Shown here piece after piece: positions 36,781-50,800 of a stretch of DNA of 64,000 nt. Position 1 is the first letter of the stretch; each line of letters begins with the position of its first letter. The DNA lies in the NCBI RefSeq assembly GCF_963855985.1, contig NC_087099.1:30001-94000 (forward strand), in the 5' to 3' direction. The translations under genes were made by a program, and so were the position numbers. The notes under the pieces were generated by a model, which made no database searches, was not told the origin of the DNA, and was given only the letters and a program-made list of their open reading frames with translations. Source of the stretch: Ostrinia nubilalis (taxonomy: Eukaryota; Arthropoda; Insecta; Lepidoptera; Crambidae).

Positions 36781-38530
36781 TAGCACTTTAGTACATAGAA
36801 TATAATTGTACTAAAACTGTGTGTTTGTGTAACTTTTTATTAGTAAGAGGGGTAAAATACAAAAGTATTTACAAAAGCCTCATTCTTACACTATGGTCAG
36901 ATTTCACCCACATTTCACCGTGGACAGTAACTGTACAAAATAAAAAAAAAATACTCCAAAAAAGTGAAAGTAGGTAACTAAAAAGTACAATTATAGTAAT
37001 TGCGTTATTTAATTTTATGTAATTATAAATTATCTAATGCCACTGAAAAGCGACATAAAGCCAAATGCGCATTTTTTTTTACCTGGATGACCTTTTTTTC
37101 AGTTAGGTGTTAGGTTTAGTTAGATTTGGTTAGATTTAACAATCACTATTCCGCGCCTATAGAAACTGGCATCTTTGTAAATAAAGTATAGTAGATGTAA
37201 CATATACTACTTACCTATTTAAAAATCGACTCGAGCCGAAATATAACTATCTCAGTACTACATTAATTTGAACATTAGGTACTTTGCAATCAAAGATGTA
37301 GATAATTATATAAATCACTAAGTAGATACTGGATAATTCGGCGTCAAAGCTCTACGTCGGACATTATTTGTTAGTGTCTATTGGCGCGACTACTTACAGA
37401 CTAAACCAACCGGTATTTCTTTCTGTAATACTCCTGCTGGGTCAACATTGCTCTATGAATATTTATGTTTTACAAATAAATAGTGACTTACTCATTTATT
37501 TTTCTAATTGTAAATCAGAGCAATTCAAGGACGAAAAAGTGCACCCCCTTGTATTCAATAGATAATAATATTCTAAACTGCTTCTTCTGTTTTACCTAAG
37601 GATTGTATTTTATAATTTATGACTCATATTTTTTTGTAAAAAGTTAAAATTTAAAAATTCAATCAATCAAATCAATTAAATTTGTCCTAGTAGGTACTCG
37701 TTCTCATACTACTTATAAGTAGTTGGTAAATTAATTAGGAACGTTTGTAAATAATGCACATCAGAATTATATTAAAAAGAGAATTATTGGTATTAAAATA
37801 ACTGAAATATCAAATTCTGCATCCACAATAATACTTATTGTGCTTATTATCACTAAACAAAACGTAAACAATGTTCTCGACGTTATCAATATTACTCATT
37901 CTTTGTGGTTTTAATTAGCGAGGCGTAGGTACCTACTTACAAACGTTATTAATTACAATAAATTAATAATTATTATGAACATTTGTTAGTTTTTTTACTT
38001 CAGCTGTGGCACTTTTTATAATAAGCTGTATAATTAAAGTGCTAATGTGTAGTTACTGTGTTATTTGTCATCGGAAGAACCATTTTTCACGCTCTCATGA
38101 AGTTATTTCAAAATCTATTTCACATCACAATAACACTAAATGCCAGTTATAATAAAAAAAATATATTAACAGCATAGGTAACCTTTAAGGAAGTAGGTAA
38201 ACCTAGTAAGTAATACATTTATCAACAATTCCGCATTAAAGACGTTTACAATACAAAAATAGTTAAGATTTATTTCAACCTAATAGATAACTTATGCAGG
38301 GATATAAACAGCTAATTTGCCACCTCGATTCGCTCACGGCCTTAGTACTCAGCATCACTGAATAACATGGTACAGACCTACAATATTTGTACAATCCATG
38401 AGTGTCGCGTGTTAGTCGGGTGCGACCCGGCCTGATCCGTGCAGGGACGGTATGGCACAGCAAGTGTAGAGACGCACGAAGCCCACGCGCCGCGCACCGT
38501 ATCGCGTCCTCGAGTCGCGGCGCGGGCCGG
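36781..38530. other. Intergenic DNA
   Basis: Long AT-rich stretch without recognisable genes; several TAGGTAGGTA microsatellite bits. The GC content rises after 38400. Confidence 0.5.
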
Positions 38531-38536
38531 CCCGGG

Positions 38537-38760
38537 CAGCGAGACCACGCTAGGCGGGCCGGGCCGGGCAGCGAGACGACGCTAGGCGGGCCGGGCCGGG
38601 CAGCGAGACCACGCTAGGCGGGCCGGGCCGGGCAGCGAGACGACGCTAGGCGGGCCGGGCCGGGCAGCGAGACCACGCTAGGCGGGCCATGCCGGGCAGC
38701 GAGACGACGCTAGGCGGGCCGGGCCGGGCAGCGAGACCACGCTAGGCGGGCGGGGCCGCG
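38537..38760. repeat. 32-bp GC-rich minisatellite
   Basis: About seven copies of a unit with AGCGAGAC, CACGCTAGGC and GGGCCGGGCC. CACGC and GACGC versions alternate, so the true period is 64 bp. It lies within 10 bp of the last collagen terminal exon, in its 3' UTR. Confidence 0.9.
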
Positions 38761-38767
38761 CGGCGCG

Positions 38768-38827
38768 TCACACGGGCAGGTCGTTGTCGACGTCGAGCCG
38801 CCGGCGCACCCACTGCATCAGGGCCTC
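38768..38827 (-). CDS. Collagen alternative last exon 2 (distal)
   Basis: [19 protein letters not shown] and TGA, acceptor TTCAG after AATCGTTTTCAG, phase 0. It follows the same donor as 39340-39516 and cannot be combined with it. Confidence 0.6.
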   Translation of the reverse strand, partial: EALMQWVRRRLDVDNDLPV

Positions 38828-41800
38828 CTGAAAACGATTATGCCGAACGTTGAAGTGCCTTACTGACAATTAAGAAGTTATATATTTTTTCAGTCAGGTC
38901 TCTTGTGATTGCCTTCCCATATTAGGTATTTGGGAGAAATTTAACTACCTAAGTTGTTGGTTTCAGTCATATCGTTTTAATTTAAATACATACACAGGTA
39001 CTATCAATATTACTAGGACTCATTATTTATTTTAGGTGTTTAGTTATTAAAACTTACCTACTGCCAGTTCAACTTCTTATGACCACCACCACAATAGTGT
39101 AGAAAATAGGAAAATTAAAGGATACAATAGCGCAACAGGTAGGTGATACCCAGTTAGTCTTAACCTATTAGAAACATAAACCAAAAGGGAGAGAGTAAGA
39201 AAGTAGTATTAGAGGACGGGCAGAAGGAGGCACAATGTACGCGGAATAAACTAAATGGACGCTCAGTCTGATCGTATTTGACATTGCGCTCTCCTCGCAG
39301 CCCTGGCAGGCGACGGCGGGCAAGGGAGAGAGAAGCAGCTCAGTCGTGGTGGTGCGAGAGGTGCGCGTTGTCGGTGTAGTCGTCGTAGTCGCGCGGCGGG
39401 TCGAGCTCGTCGTCGCGCGCGTCGTAGTCGGCGTCGGCGTCGGCGTCGTCGGGCTCGGCCTCGTCCTCGTCCGACGCCGCGCCCGCGTCCTCGCGCGGCA
39501 CCGCCGGCACCGACTCCTGCCGCCCCAACGCCCGCATCACAACACGACCCCACTCCACATACTTCTTATAAATATTTAGTGCGATCTACATCGATTCATT
39601 TTATCAATTACTTTGTTAATATTACTACATGTTATTAAATCATCGCATGCAGAATCGGTTACCCATGTAAGTTATGTTAATCAAAACACCACAACTTTTT
39701 AATACAAAATGTACAAAAACGAAAGCTCAGTTGTGAGCCAAAGGACGCTCACCTTGGTGGGCCGCCAGCCGCAGCCGGGCAGCGGCAGGCCGTCGGGCCC
39801 CAGCGGGCAGGGCGCGTCCAGCCCCGGCACGCCCTGCTCGCCCTTGTCGCCCTTGTCGCCCTTGCGCCCGCGCTTGCCCACGGGACCCTGGCCACACCAA
39901 AATGTATACATTCAAACACAACTCTGTCTAAAAAGTTTATGAAAAAGATTTCATTTGTTGTATTGTTTTAATTTAAAATTATCATTTTAGTGATTTTATT
40001 ATTTGCCAATATCTGATATTTTTTAAATAATTCATAGGTTTGGTTATTTTATGTTGTAGGTAAATAAATTTAATAATTAATGTAATTGTTAGTAAATACA
40101 TGCAGAACGAAATTAATGGCAGAAAGTTACAGCGGATTGAGCGGATGCAGATTCAAGCTATATTATACAGTCACGAGTTGAATTTTGCCACAACTTACAG
40201 GTTCTCCTTTATAGCCCTTGTCACCCTTTGGACCCTACCGAGCGAAAATAACATGTCAGTACGCCACTAACGAATTTCAGATTAGACCGACGAGTTTCGA
40301 AGACATTAACTAACCTCTTGTCCGGGAATCCCGTCAGTCCCCTGAAAGCCGTGGGAAGCGCATTAGTGGGGTGTTTAGTACATTAGTGCTACATAGCGGA
40401 TGAGGGCGCGCCGCGGCGCCGCCTGACCCCGCCGCTGACCAGGCCCTCGTGTAGCCGACTCTACCATCAGCTAGCTGCTCTTCCAGCCACTCAAATTGGT
40501 ATTGGTATACATGATTTTTGGGATTATATCTTAGGTATTTATGGTATTGTCCAGTTCGTTTCAATAAACGTGTTTTTCTGCATAACAAGTCCTTCATGAA
40601 TGGGAAGTATTTATAACATCATAATAAAATTCTTGTGCATTCGTAGTTCGGTGTGTTTGACACCATTGATTGACACATACAGTGTATCAGTTTCTGTATG
40701 TCACGATGCGTACGGTGTATAAATCGTCGCGTGAATGAAACCCTTCAAGCTCCGGCAGCTTCCTTTGTTCCAGGAGCCGCTTGAAGTACTGCTGGGGCGT
40801 CAGGGGCGGTCAAGCGGCGCCGCGGCGGCCGCAAGCTATCGGCGACACATACGGGCAGTCCGGGGTCGCCGCGCTCGCCCTTGGAGCCTGGCTCACCTTG
40901 CGCGCCCTGCGGTACCAACAACTTGCTGTTATCAATGGTCACTACGTCGATCGACGTGCTCATCAAACAAGAGGGTTAGTAACGGTAATGATTCATAGTG
41001 ACTATGTATTAAGGTTAACTTTTATGGCTTTCGTCCGTTTCAAATACCAATAATGATGAGAGGGCGAATCATAAAAAAAAACCAAAGAATCGCTGAAAAG
41101 GGATTATGTATACATTTATCATTGACTTCGCTTGACACTTGAAACAGGACTCTGCTAAGCGATGAGCCTAATGTTATTTACTTTAAGTGTGAAAGTGAAA
41201 AGCACTGATGGTGAAGAAAAGGTGAATTTTGAAATGGTCGTAGGTATAATTAATGAATGTTAGAGTACGCGCGATGGGCGCGGCGCGGGCGCACTCACCT
41301 TCATGCCGTCGAGTCCGGGCGGGCCCTGCAACAACGCACACGTCAGCTCGCTCGCGCAGGCGCCCCAGCGCTACCAGGGGACTGCTCAAATTTAAACAAT
41401 CTTTCGGGGGAGCCATACAATATACGTAATATGAAATACGTACAGACTTTTCAGTTTGTTAAAATCCAATATAGAGTCAAGTCTTGTATTGTAATAAGTT
41501 AAAATTTAATTTAATAATTTGGTAGCCTTGGGCGTATTGGAAATTGCATGCAATCGATACTCTTGCACAAAACAAGGTGCTATTAGGTAAGACGTAGGTA
41601 GAGCGGGCAACAGTGTCTTCCAGGCCTGGCCCCGCGGGCATGCAGCGAGCCGGAGGTCTCCGTGTCAGACAGTAGAGTCCTTCGCAGCGTGCGAGATACG
41701 TAAAAGGAAGTTAGGAAAAGAAACATCAAAATGCACAGCATGCAAATGTTTATTTTCCTTCAAAATAATTTGTAAACAACAATATTTTATGCTCTCGTGA

Positions 41801-44800
41801 CGTATGGTACAAATGACAACTTTCGATTCTCATAAAAAAACTAAACCTTAACAATACACTTATACGTAGAGTAGGACACAGAGAGGGGAAGGGATATAGG
41901 TGAAGATGAGTATCAGAAGATAATAGATCCTTACAACTAGTGGTAGGCCGTCGGAACATTCAGCGGCACACTGAATCACGATCTTAAATGAAGCTGTTGC
42001 TTGGTGAGATAGTGGTAGAGCAACGTTAGGAACAACGAACACTAAAACAGGATCGATGTGGACAAGTTATGTTTGATATCTTGAAATTACTCATGAAGGG
42101 AATGTAAATTATACATAACAATTCTTTATCGACAGAGCTTTTCCACCATTAAAAGCACAGTTAGTGCCTTAATACGACTTACGCTAAGAATAAATTGTGT
42201 TTTGTACATTCGTGTTTAAAGTAGTCGCTTAAAATGGAGTAGGTAATTTCCGATGGCGATATTAATTAATGTAGAGACCATTTAAACATACGCGTAAACT
42301 TTTATTACCATAATTTTTAATATAGAGTCCATGCCTTTACTGATAGCTAGCATCGCCATCGGTGTGCTCACCGTAAGCATTAGGTCGAGTAATAAGTAGG
42401 GGGTAAGTATATAAATATTGTTATAGTATAATACGATACATACAATGACACAAAGAGTTCGATAAGTGTAAGGAGAGGGGAGGGCGGCGCCCGCGGCCCG
42501 CGCCCTCGGGACGGAACACCCGGGTGCTCGCGAAGACGCGCGCGCACCGACCGACAGCTTGCGAACTACACTACCAACGTAATAAGTGCTGTAATACTCA
42601 TAGTGTCGGTACATTTTTGGGAAAGTACCTGATTTATCAATTCTTTACTAACATTTTGACAAATAACGAGTGGGGCATATAACGGGAAAGTCAATTGCGG
42701 TAGGTATATCTAAGAGTTGATCGGTGCATCGCGGTTCATTTCGCTTTTAAGATAATAAAGTAAAGCTAGTGCAGACATGTAATTCAAGTTTAGGCGAAAA
42801 TTATTAGCATTTTTCACCATTATCATTACCTATTACACTATCTGCACGAGCTTTTAGTAAGTATCTCGTAAAGATCCTAAATACTTAGTTTACAGATACG
42901 ATAAAATAGATAATTATAATAATGTAATTAAATAGTAATAACTATTTTATAAACGGCCATACAGATACAATATCAAAGAATTTAGGCAAACATACCTTAA
43001 TAATAGATAGAACGAGTACAATGTAGAGATATGATGAGACTCGAATTAACATTTTAAGGTAAACGACAGAACTTTACAAGCTAACGATACTACGCATATC
43101 ACATACTTACTTACATAGTGTCTTTGATAATAAACTTACTCGATAATACATACAAACTTACTGAGGTTTAGGTTTTACTTACAGTAATTGGCACCGGTCT
43201 ATTTGTTTAAGATTCCTTTGCCAAATATACAAATAATATGTTTTTAAAAATAGTTGCTCTGATCGTTGATACTTTGATTACTTATTATTAGGTTAATATA
43301 ATACAGATTTACTTATTATTACGTACATACCTTATTTTATTAGTATAATTTACAACTGTGCCGCAGATATAATATGAACACGGCACTACCCGTATAGGCA
43401 GTTTAGTAGGAAAATTTAGAGAGATCAAGTACATAATGTTTATTGAGAGACATGCATTTCGATTGCATATTCGATTGATAAATTAGAGATTACTTTTGTT
43501 TCAACGTAGCCAATTGAGGTTTTGATAGGTAAATTTAACAATTAATTATAGTAATAACACAATCAAAACAATCACCCTTATCGTGCGTCATAGACTAGTC
43601 ATTCGAAACTCAACATAACAATAATTCCTGGACTGCTTCCTTACGCACAGACCGGAGGAACGAGTCCTATCATCGTTAAATACTTACCTTACCGTAAATG
43701 GTAGCGAAAAATAATATTTTACAATCGTTCAACACTTATGTCTAGGGTCGGTAACGTGTGGCGGCCGCGGGGCGAGCGGCGGCGATTACAAATGCTACAA
43801 TTTACAGAACAGTCGAGTGCTGGGTCGCCGGGGCCGGGCGGCCTAGGCGCCTAGGCGGGGCGGCGCGCGGCGCTACGTGAAGGCGAAGTCGGGCGGCCAG
43901 CGGTTCTCCTGCACCCACACCGGTTAGTGTCACACGCGTGCGTCGTCACACTTGCCACGCTCGCCACGCGCAGCCGCCAGAAGCATCTCACGTTCAGATT
44001 TTTAGGGTTCCGTAGTCCTGACAAGGAATGTCTGTCTGTCTGTCTGTCCGAGGTTTTGCTTGGAAACTATTGGCACTAGGGAGCTGTAATTTTGTAGTGA
44101 TATGTATATTAATCACGCCGACAAAACGGTAAAATAAAATTTTGAAAACATTTTTTCTTTAGGGTAGCTCCCCCACATGTAAAGCCCCACTTTATGTAAT
44201 GTAATGTGGGGTATCGTTGGATAGGTCTTTTAAAATGGCTTAGGGGTTTCTAAGACAATTTTTCCATTTAGGGATCTGTTTGCAAATTATTAAAATTTGA
44301 AGTGCCAATTTTTGTTCGAGTAGAGCGTCCCCCCCCTCTAAAAACTAAACTGTTAGCTTGAAAAATCTCGAAAAATTCGTAATAACACTGCTTTTCATGA
44401 AATTTTAAAGAAAACTATAACTGTTAAGATGCATCAGTTACTTTATTAATAGTCATTTGACTCATGTATTATAAAATTTCTTAACCAGTAAAAAATCCTT
44501 AGAAGAAAATATGAAAAGTGACTTTAGATGAAGTAATTGCTTGCTTCTGAAATGTATTGTGGTAACGACGGACAACTACGGAACCATACACTGCGCGTGG
44601 TACGACACGCACTTGGCCAATTTTTTAAATTATTGACAGACTGCTTTCTTGCGGCTGCGCTGTGTCGATGACGTGACCATGCCACAATATTATAAGTGGT
44701 GTAAATTTTACTCTCAACCGTGTTAGTAAATTAGTAAAATGTTATCAATGACTAAATGTGGCTTCACAATAATAAAAGTAACTTATTGCATTGAGTGAGT

Positions 44801-47800
44801 TCGATTACTGAACATACTTACTCTAGGTCCGATGTCTCCCGGCCGCCCGTCTTCTCCCGGTAATCCGACTGGACCCTGTAAAGTGTGTATTTATTTATAT
44901 ATTCATACAAATCCTTGTTTCGTTCTAACGTTTCAGAAATAAATTACGTATTAGTCGAGCATTTGTTACACGATTTCCTCTTTCCTATTTTTCTTTTCAC
45001 AAACCAAAAAGAAACTTTTCAAATTCAAATTCAAATTCAAATTCTTTATTGCTCCAATGTTGGTATATAAAAGTTCTTACATATAGACATAGACCCAAAA
45101 CATGGACCCTGCTAGGGTATTGCAACATGAGATTAAATCTAATAAGTATTATAATTTAAATAATAATATTAGAGATCTGTATAATTACAACTTATTTCAA
45201 TTACAACATTACAATTTTATAACAACATTATTAAATATAAAATAATATATCGAAAAATAATATACTTTTATTTCAAATAAGTAGATTATTATGTCGACGT
45301 ACCGGTAATCCCATGGGCCCTGCATCGCCTTTTTCTCCTCTTTCTCCCTGAAACATGGAGAGAGCTTTCCTTTATTGTAAAACCTTTTGAAGTGAAAGTG
45401 CATCGGGAGATATCATTATGTGTATAATTTATTAATTTATCTTTCTTATGTATGTATTGTAGTTGTGGTGCTGATTTAATATTTTATTGAGATGTTTTTA
45501 TGGTTGCATTTTTAGATGTTTTTTAATTGTATGTGCTTAAAATATTAGATAGCGCCTCACCGCCTTGCCCCGGGCGCCCGGCTCGCCCTTGTCGCCCTTG
45601 ATGCCCGGCGGGCCCGCCACGCCCGGCGCGCCCGCGGGGCCCGGCGCCCCCGGCGGACCCATCATCTGTGGGTAAAATACTATGTTACTAAGATCTTTCA
45701 TTCGATGTGAAGGCACATTCAGAAATAATAATTCATGAGGCAAATGGGTGCCATTTGTGATTGAGCTGCATCCATTCAGCACCTGAAATATCTTTCATAG
45801 AAAGTATTAGCAATAAAATAAGTAAAGTAATAAGGGAAGCGCTGGACGCAGGCCGCTACCAATCGATCATCATGGAAAGCATTGAGGGAGGCCTATGTTT
45901 AGCAGTGGACGTCCTAGGGCTGAAATGATGAAGTAAACTACGAATAAAGCGGCAATGTAATTATGCTACTATTTGGTGGTTATTTAATTGTAAAAAAAAC
46001 CGCCTAAGTTCGAATTAGACTCGCGCATCGAGGATTCCGTATAAACTTGTAGGTATTTAAGTTTAGACCTGAGTATTTGATATGAAATTCAGCTTGATAC
46101 GCGTTCATGAGAAAAAAGATCTTCTTAAGAGACAGATGGACAACAAAGTGATCCCACCACCACGGTAAGGAACCCTAAACACTACGAAAAGTTATTAAAT
46201 AATTTCAACCTACCATTTCATGCCCGTACAGCTCGTATCCAGTGCCGTCTCCCTGCAAATTCAACAGTGGGCATAAAGATTAACAGTTCGTGACGTAAAA
46301 AAGGTCTTTAAGTATGAAAAGTCTACGAAAATTCTTCAATTATATATAAAAAAACTTTTTTAAGTAGATGTGGACAAAATAGAGTCGGTAGATACCTGTC
46401 TCCTCCTCAGCTTTCTGTACTTCTGGTCGGCACGCCGCGCACCGCCACCGGAAACAGAAACAAACCCGCGGCAAGTTACGTGTGCTCTACTGTCTGCATG
46501 TGAACTTGTAATAAACACAATAGTGGCCTGGGAACGTGAACCATTAGCCCGAGCAGTTGTAAATTACAATACAGTTTTTATTTATGAAAAAAATGTATGA
46601 ATATCTATGAATAATATGTATACAGTTTTTATGTAACTAAAGATGAATCGTTCATGAATATTACAGTATGTATTAGACATTTCTAAAAAATCATTTCATT
46701 AATATAGTAATTTAATATTATGAAGTGTATAAATGAACCCAAAAGCAAAAAAAAGATTGGCTATCATTGACTCACCGAGTCACCCTTATCGCCCTTCTCG
46801 CCTTTCAGACCCGGGTAACCGGGAGGGCCGGGTAGACCCGGCGCGCCCAGCATACCCGGAGATCCCATGTCTCCGTACTCGCCCTTCGATCCTTTTGGAC
46901 CCATCTCACCCTGTTATGTATAAAATACATAGTAATAATTATTACAAGAACCTACTATTTATTTATTTATTTTATTTTGTTTGGAAAAAATAGAAACATA
47001 GATTTCTAACAATAATAATTTTCGGTAAAGTATAGTATCTTAACGCACCGGTTTTCCTGGAGGTCCTTGCACGCCTGCTGTTCCAGGAGAGCCATCGATG
47101 CCGGGAGGCCCACGTGGTCCCATTTCACCAGTTTTGCCTAAAATATGATGATATATTTTATTATAATACTGATATTACTTTGTATAAAAGGAGTGCGAAT
47201 AATGTAAATGGTTTACATGAAGAGGTATCTCCTACTTGAAATTATTTATCACATTATACTACCATGAAAAGTCAGTACTTAAATTATTACTTGGGTATAT
47301 TTACGCTGGTTTGATGTAAAAATTACTTATTATAACTAAATTATTACAGTACATATATTATTGTATATTTATGTGGCAAAAAAAAACTTATCAGCTGTTG
47401 AAATTAATAAGGTGCACTAATCGTATTTTTTAAATCAAAGCGTGTTCTTTAACTTACTTGGTGCTCTAATTAGTGAAGCGCGAGGAGTCCACTACACAAG
47501 GCGAAGTTTTACTAAACCAGACACACACGGCCTGAGCCGATACGAACCGAAGCAGTCATTTGTACCATCACCGAATCTACAAGCGAACAAAGTCGCTGGC
47601 GTTTAACCGTGCAGGGCGTGCGCGTGCAGTCACATGCGGCAGAAAGCAGTTATGAGGTCGGTTGGAGTGCCGAAGAAACAAGGACATGAAATCCTGAAGA
47701 ACTCTCAAGGACTAACATCACGATTCCAGAAGTATAATAGAGAAGAATCAGGTAGATAAAACAGATTCACGTTAATTTTAATCGGATTCAGGAATCTGCG

Positions 47801-50800
47801 ATCCGATGCTGTGATATCGAGACGATCGCGACTCAGAAGTCGCGAGATTTTGGTAACGTGAATCAGCTTTGTAGAGCGTGGACAGCGCCACTCGTGCAGC
47901 CTGCGGGATGCGCGTGCGATGGTACCCTCTTGCCGCGCTTGCCGCGGGCGCCCTTGTCGCCGGGCGGCCCGGGCGGGCCCGCGGCCCCGGCCTCCCCTCG
48001 CTCGCCGCGTGCGCCTTCCGTTCCTTCAACCATATCCACGAGTCCACTTGTTAATACCTAAACTACCTCAGCATCAGATCTATTTCAATATTTGGTCTAT
48101 TCGTTCAGTCCTATGATCTACTTCTCCTCAAAGAAGAAAATACTAATGTAACAACAAGTGAAAGCATTTCGTTAAAGGCAACATAACTTTCTAACTACGT
48201 TTTCCATCTTTTAATAGGGAATTAATTAGTTGTGCCTGCAGTAGCCTTGTGATGTTAACTAATCCAACTTCTAAAAATGCCCTGGCCATCAAGGTGTTAG
48301 CCTAAAAACTTCTGCATGTGAAGCAGTGCCTGCTGGTAGCGAGGCCAGGGCGACATCAAGGAGCATGCGAGCAGCGAGTGTGGTGGTTACCGGGCGGGCC
48401 GGGCGGGCCGGGCGGGCCCTCGATGATGCCGGTCGGGAACGCGTCGCCCTTCAGTGTCGTCGTGAAGCCCCGCTCACCCTTGTCGCCTTTGTCACCCTGG
48501 AAACAACCATTTCAATTCCATAAATCAATTATAACGTTTTAACTGTCTTGAAAAGTTTCTAATTTGTATTTAAAATGGGTAAAATATTTTGGATATACAT
48601 TTTTTACTCTAGATGAGATTGGAATCAAACAACCAAGCCCGTTACCTTATGTCCTGAAGGTCCAATTGGTCCACTTAATCCAATGGGCCCCACTGGCCCC
48701 GGCGGGCCAGGTACGCCAGGGGGGCCGGATGGCCCAGCAGGGCCCGCGCGACCATCATGCCCTGGCAACCCCTCCGGGCCCTGGGGTCCAGCCGGTCCGG
48801 GTGGACCCGGTTCACCAGGTTCTCCCTAATAACGTTAAGCACGGTCTTAGAATATTTTCTGTTAAGTAAATGTTAGGTGTTAGTTTAACATACTAGTATT
48901 CTCTTGGGCGTTAAGTAGTTTAAAACAGAAAAGTTAATTATGTAGTAACTATAATATGGATTAGAAAAGTGAGTAAATAATATGTATGTACTTTCAAGGT
49001 TAACAAATATGATAGGTAAGATAAGTGGGGTATCAAAATTACGCATAGGTATAGAAAAAAATAGTAGAGACACGTGAAAAACATTAAGCTTCCTGCGGTT
49101 TAATGTGAATAATAAATAAAAGCGAGCATGCACAGCGTCCGCGAGCCCACACGGCTTACCTTGAGCTGGATGATGGTGTGCGCAGAGATGTTGTGGCCGG
49201 CCGCCTGCAGGCCCTACATACGCAACTACGTCAATACCACGACAACACAGTGCATGCCCATGCACCCGCTCCGACTTGGCCGAGACCCACTGACGCTAAA
49301 CTGGGATTAAGCTCAGTTCACTACTTGGTTTACAAATGTCCCTAAGTAGCTTCGCATTGCACGCAGCATTACAATTTCAATTGACTATTGGTCCATATGA
49401 AATCGACCTCAAACAAGTCAGATGATTACAAGCCAAGGCGTCACGGGTAGCGTCTCGCAAAGACTCTTGCTTTATTCAAATGGCATTAAAATGCTTTTTT
49501 TAATAATGCTTTTGTAAATAAGTATCTAGTGTGCTCTTAAACTTCTAATTCCTTTAATACCATTTCAATAACGTGCAAGATACTTCAAATATTTACACAA
49601 TTTTAAATAATACCTAATTGAAATTAAAAATATTTAATGATATCCCTTTGGTACCGTTCACTAAAAAGCGCAACATAAATAAATATTTTCCTACAAGCAA
49701 ACTTAACCAACAACTTGTATAACCGATACCTCTCGCAACGAACATAATATTAAGCGCGTGCTTAACATCGATGTCTAACTACGAAAAGGAGGAGTCAACT
49801 CGCAAGAAAATAGAACTTCCATAGAAATACAATACTCGTATCCCTGACATAATAAAATTGAACATTTGAATTTACAGTAATAACGACATAATGGTTACGA
49901 ACTAAGTACTACTCGTAGAACTTATACTGATAGAATTAACAAATGCAATCTGAAATTTTCATGGCTTCTACTAGTTACTGATTTTAGTTTCCTATAATAT
50001 TTAGACAGTCTCACAGACTTTCATATGGTTGAAATACTTAAATGAAATAAAATTTTCAATAATTCTATAGGAGTTCTAGAGTCGTAAGTTTGAGAGCCTC
50101 CAGTGTCGTGCGAGTACCTTCACTGCTATGATCTCCGCGGTCGTGTACGGACTAATTTTAAAGTTGTCCACCGATCTTTTCACACCCTGCAATTAGCATT
50201 TATTTAACTGAATCAGAAATTATTCATTTTTCGTTTCAAATGATGGATTAATTTAGATCTTAGAGGGGTAACGTAGGACTAGTATTGTATATTAATGAAT
50301 TACAATTAAACAGTTTCTGTACGACTTTAAATTATAGCAGATGAGTGTACCTTGACGGCGGAGAAGACGTCGAAGCCCGGGCTGCCGTGCTCGCCCTTCT
50401 GGCCCTTGTCCCCGGGCCGGCCCTGTAACGCACGCGCAGTCGGTCAATTACTTTATATTCGCATTCACTGTTTATTCTTTGTAAAAATAAATCAGAATAC
50501 CTACCGGGTCACCTTTTGGTCCATCCAACCCTATTGGTCCCTGGAAATTTAAATATTAATTTAGTCAATTGTTAATCGTAATAACTTTGATTTAATATAT
50601 TTTCCATTATTTAATTTACTACTCATGAATTTTATTGTTAAAACAAATTATATTTAGTTTTATTGGAAAGTGTTTACACAGCACTTGGTTACATGATATA
50701 GACGGTAATATTAGTAAGTTATCGTGCAGGAAAAAGAGGACAGATAACGAGTTAAGACAACAGACTTTGTGAGAACATGCTTTTAGTCAGAACACAGAGT

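Noticed and set aside
38402..38617. Plus-strand Arg/Gly-rich ORF
   Set aside because: It is a translation of the 32-bp minisatellite.
45537..45782. Start codon for a short collagen at the left of exon 45561
   Set aside because: The residues before MMGPPG are intronic and AT-rich; a proper acceptor precedes MMGPPG.
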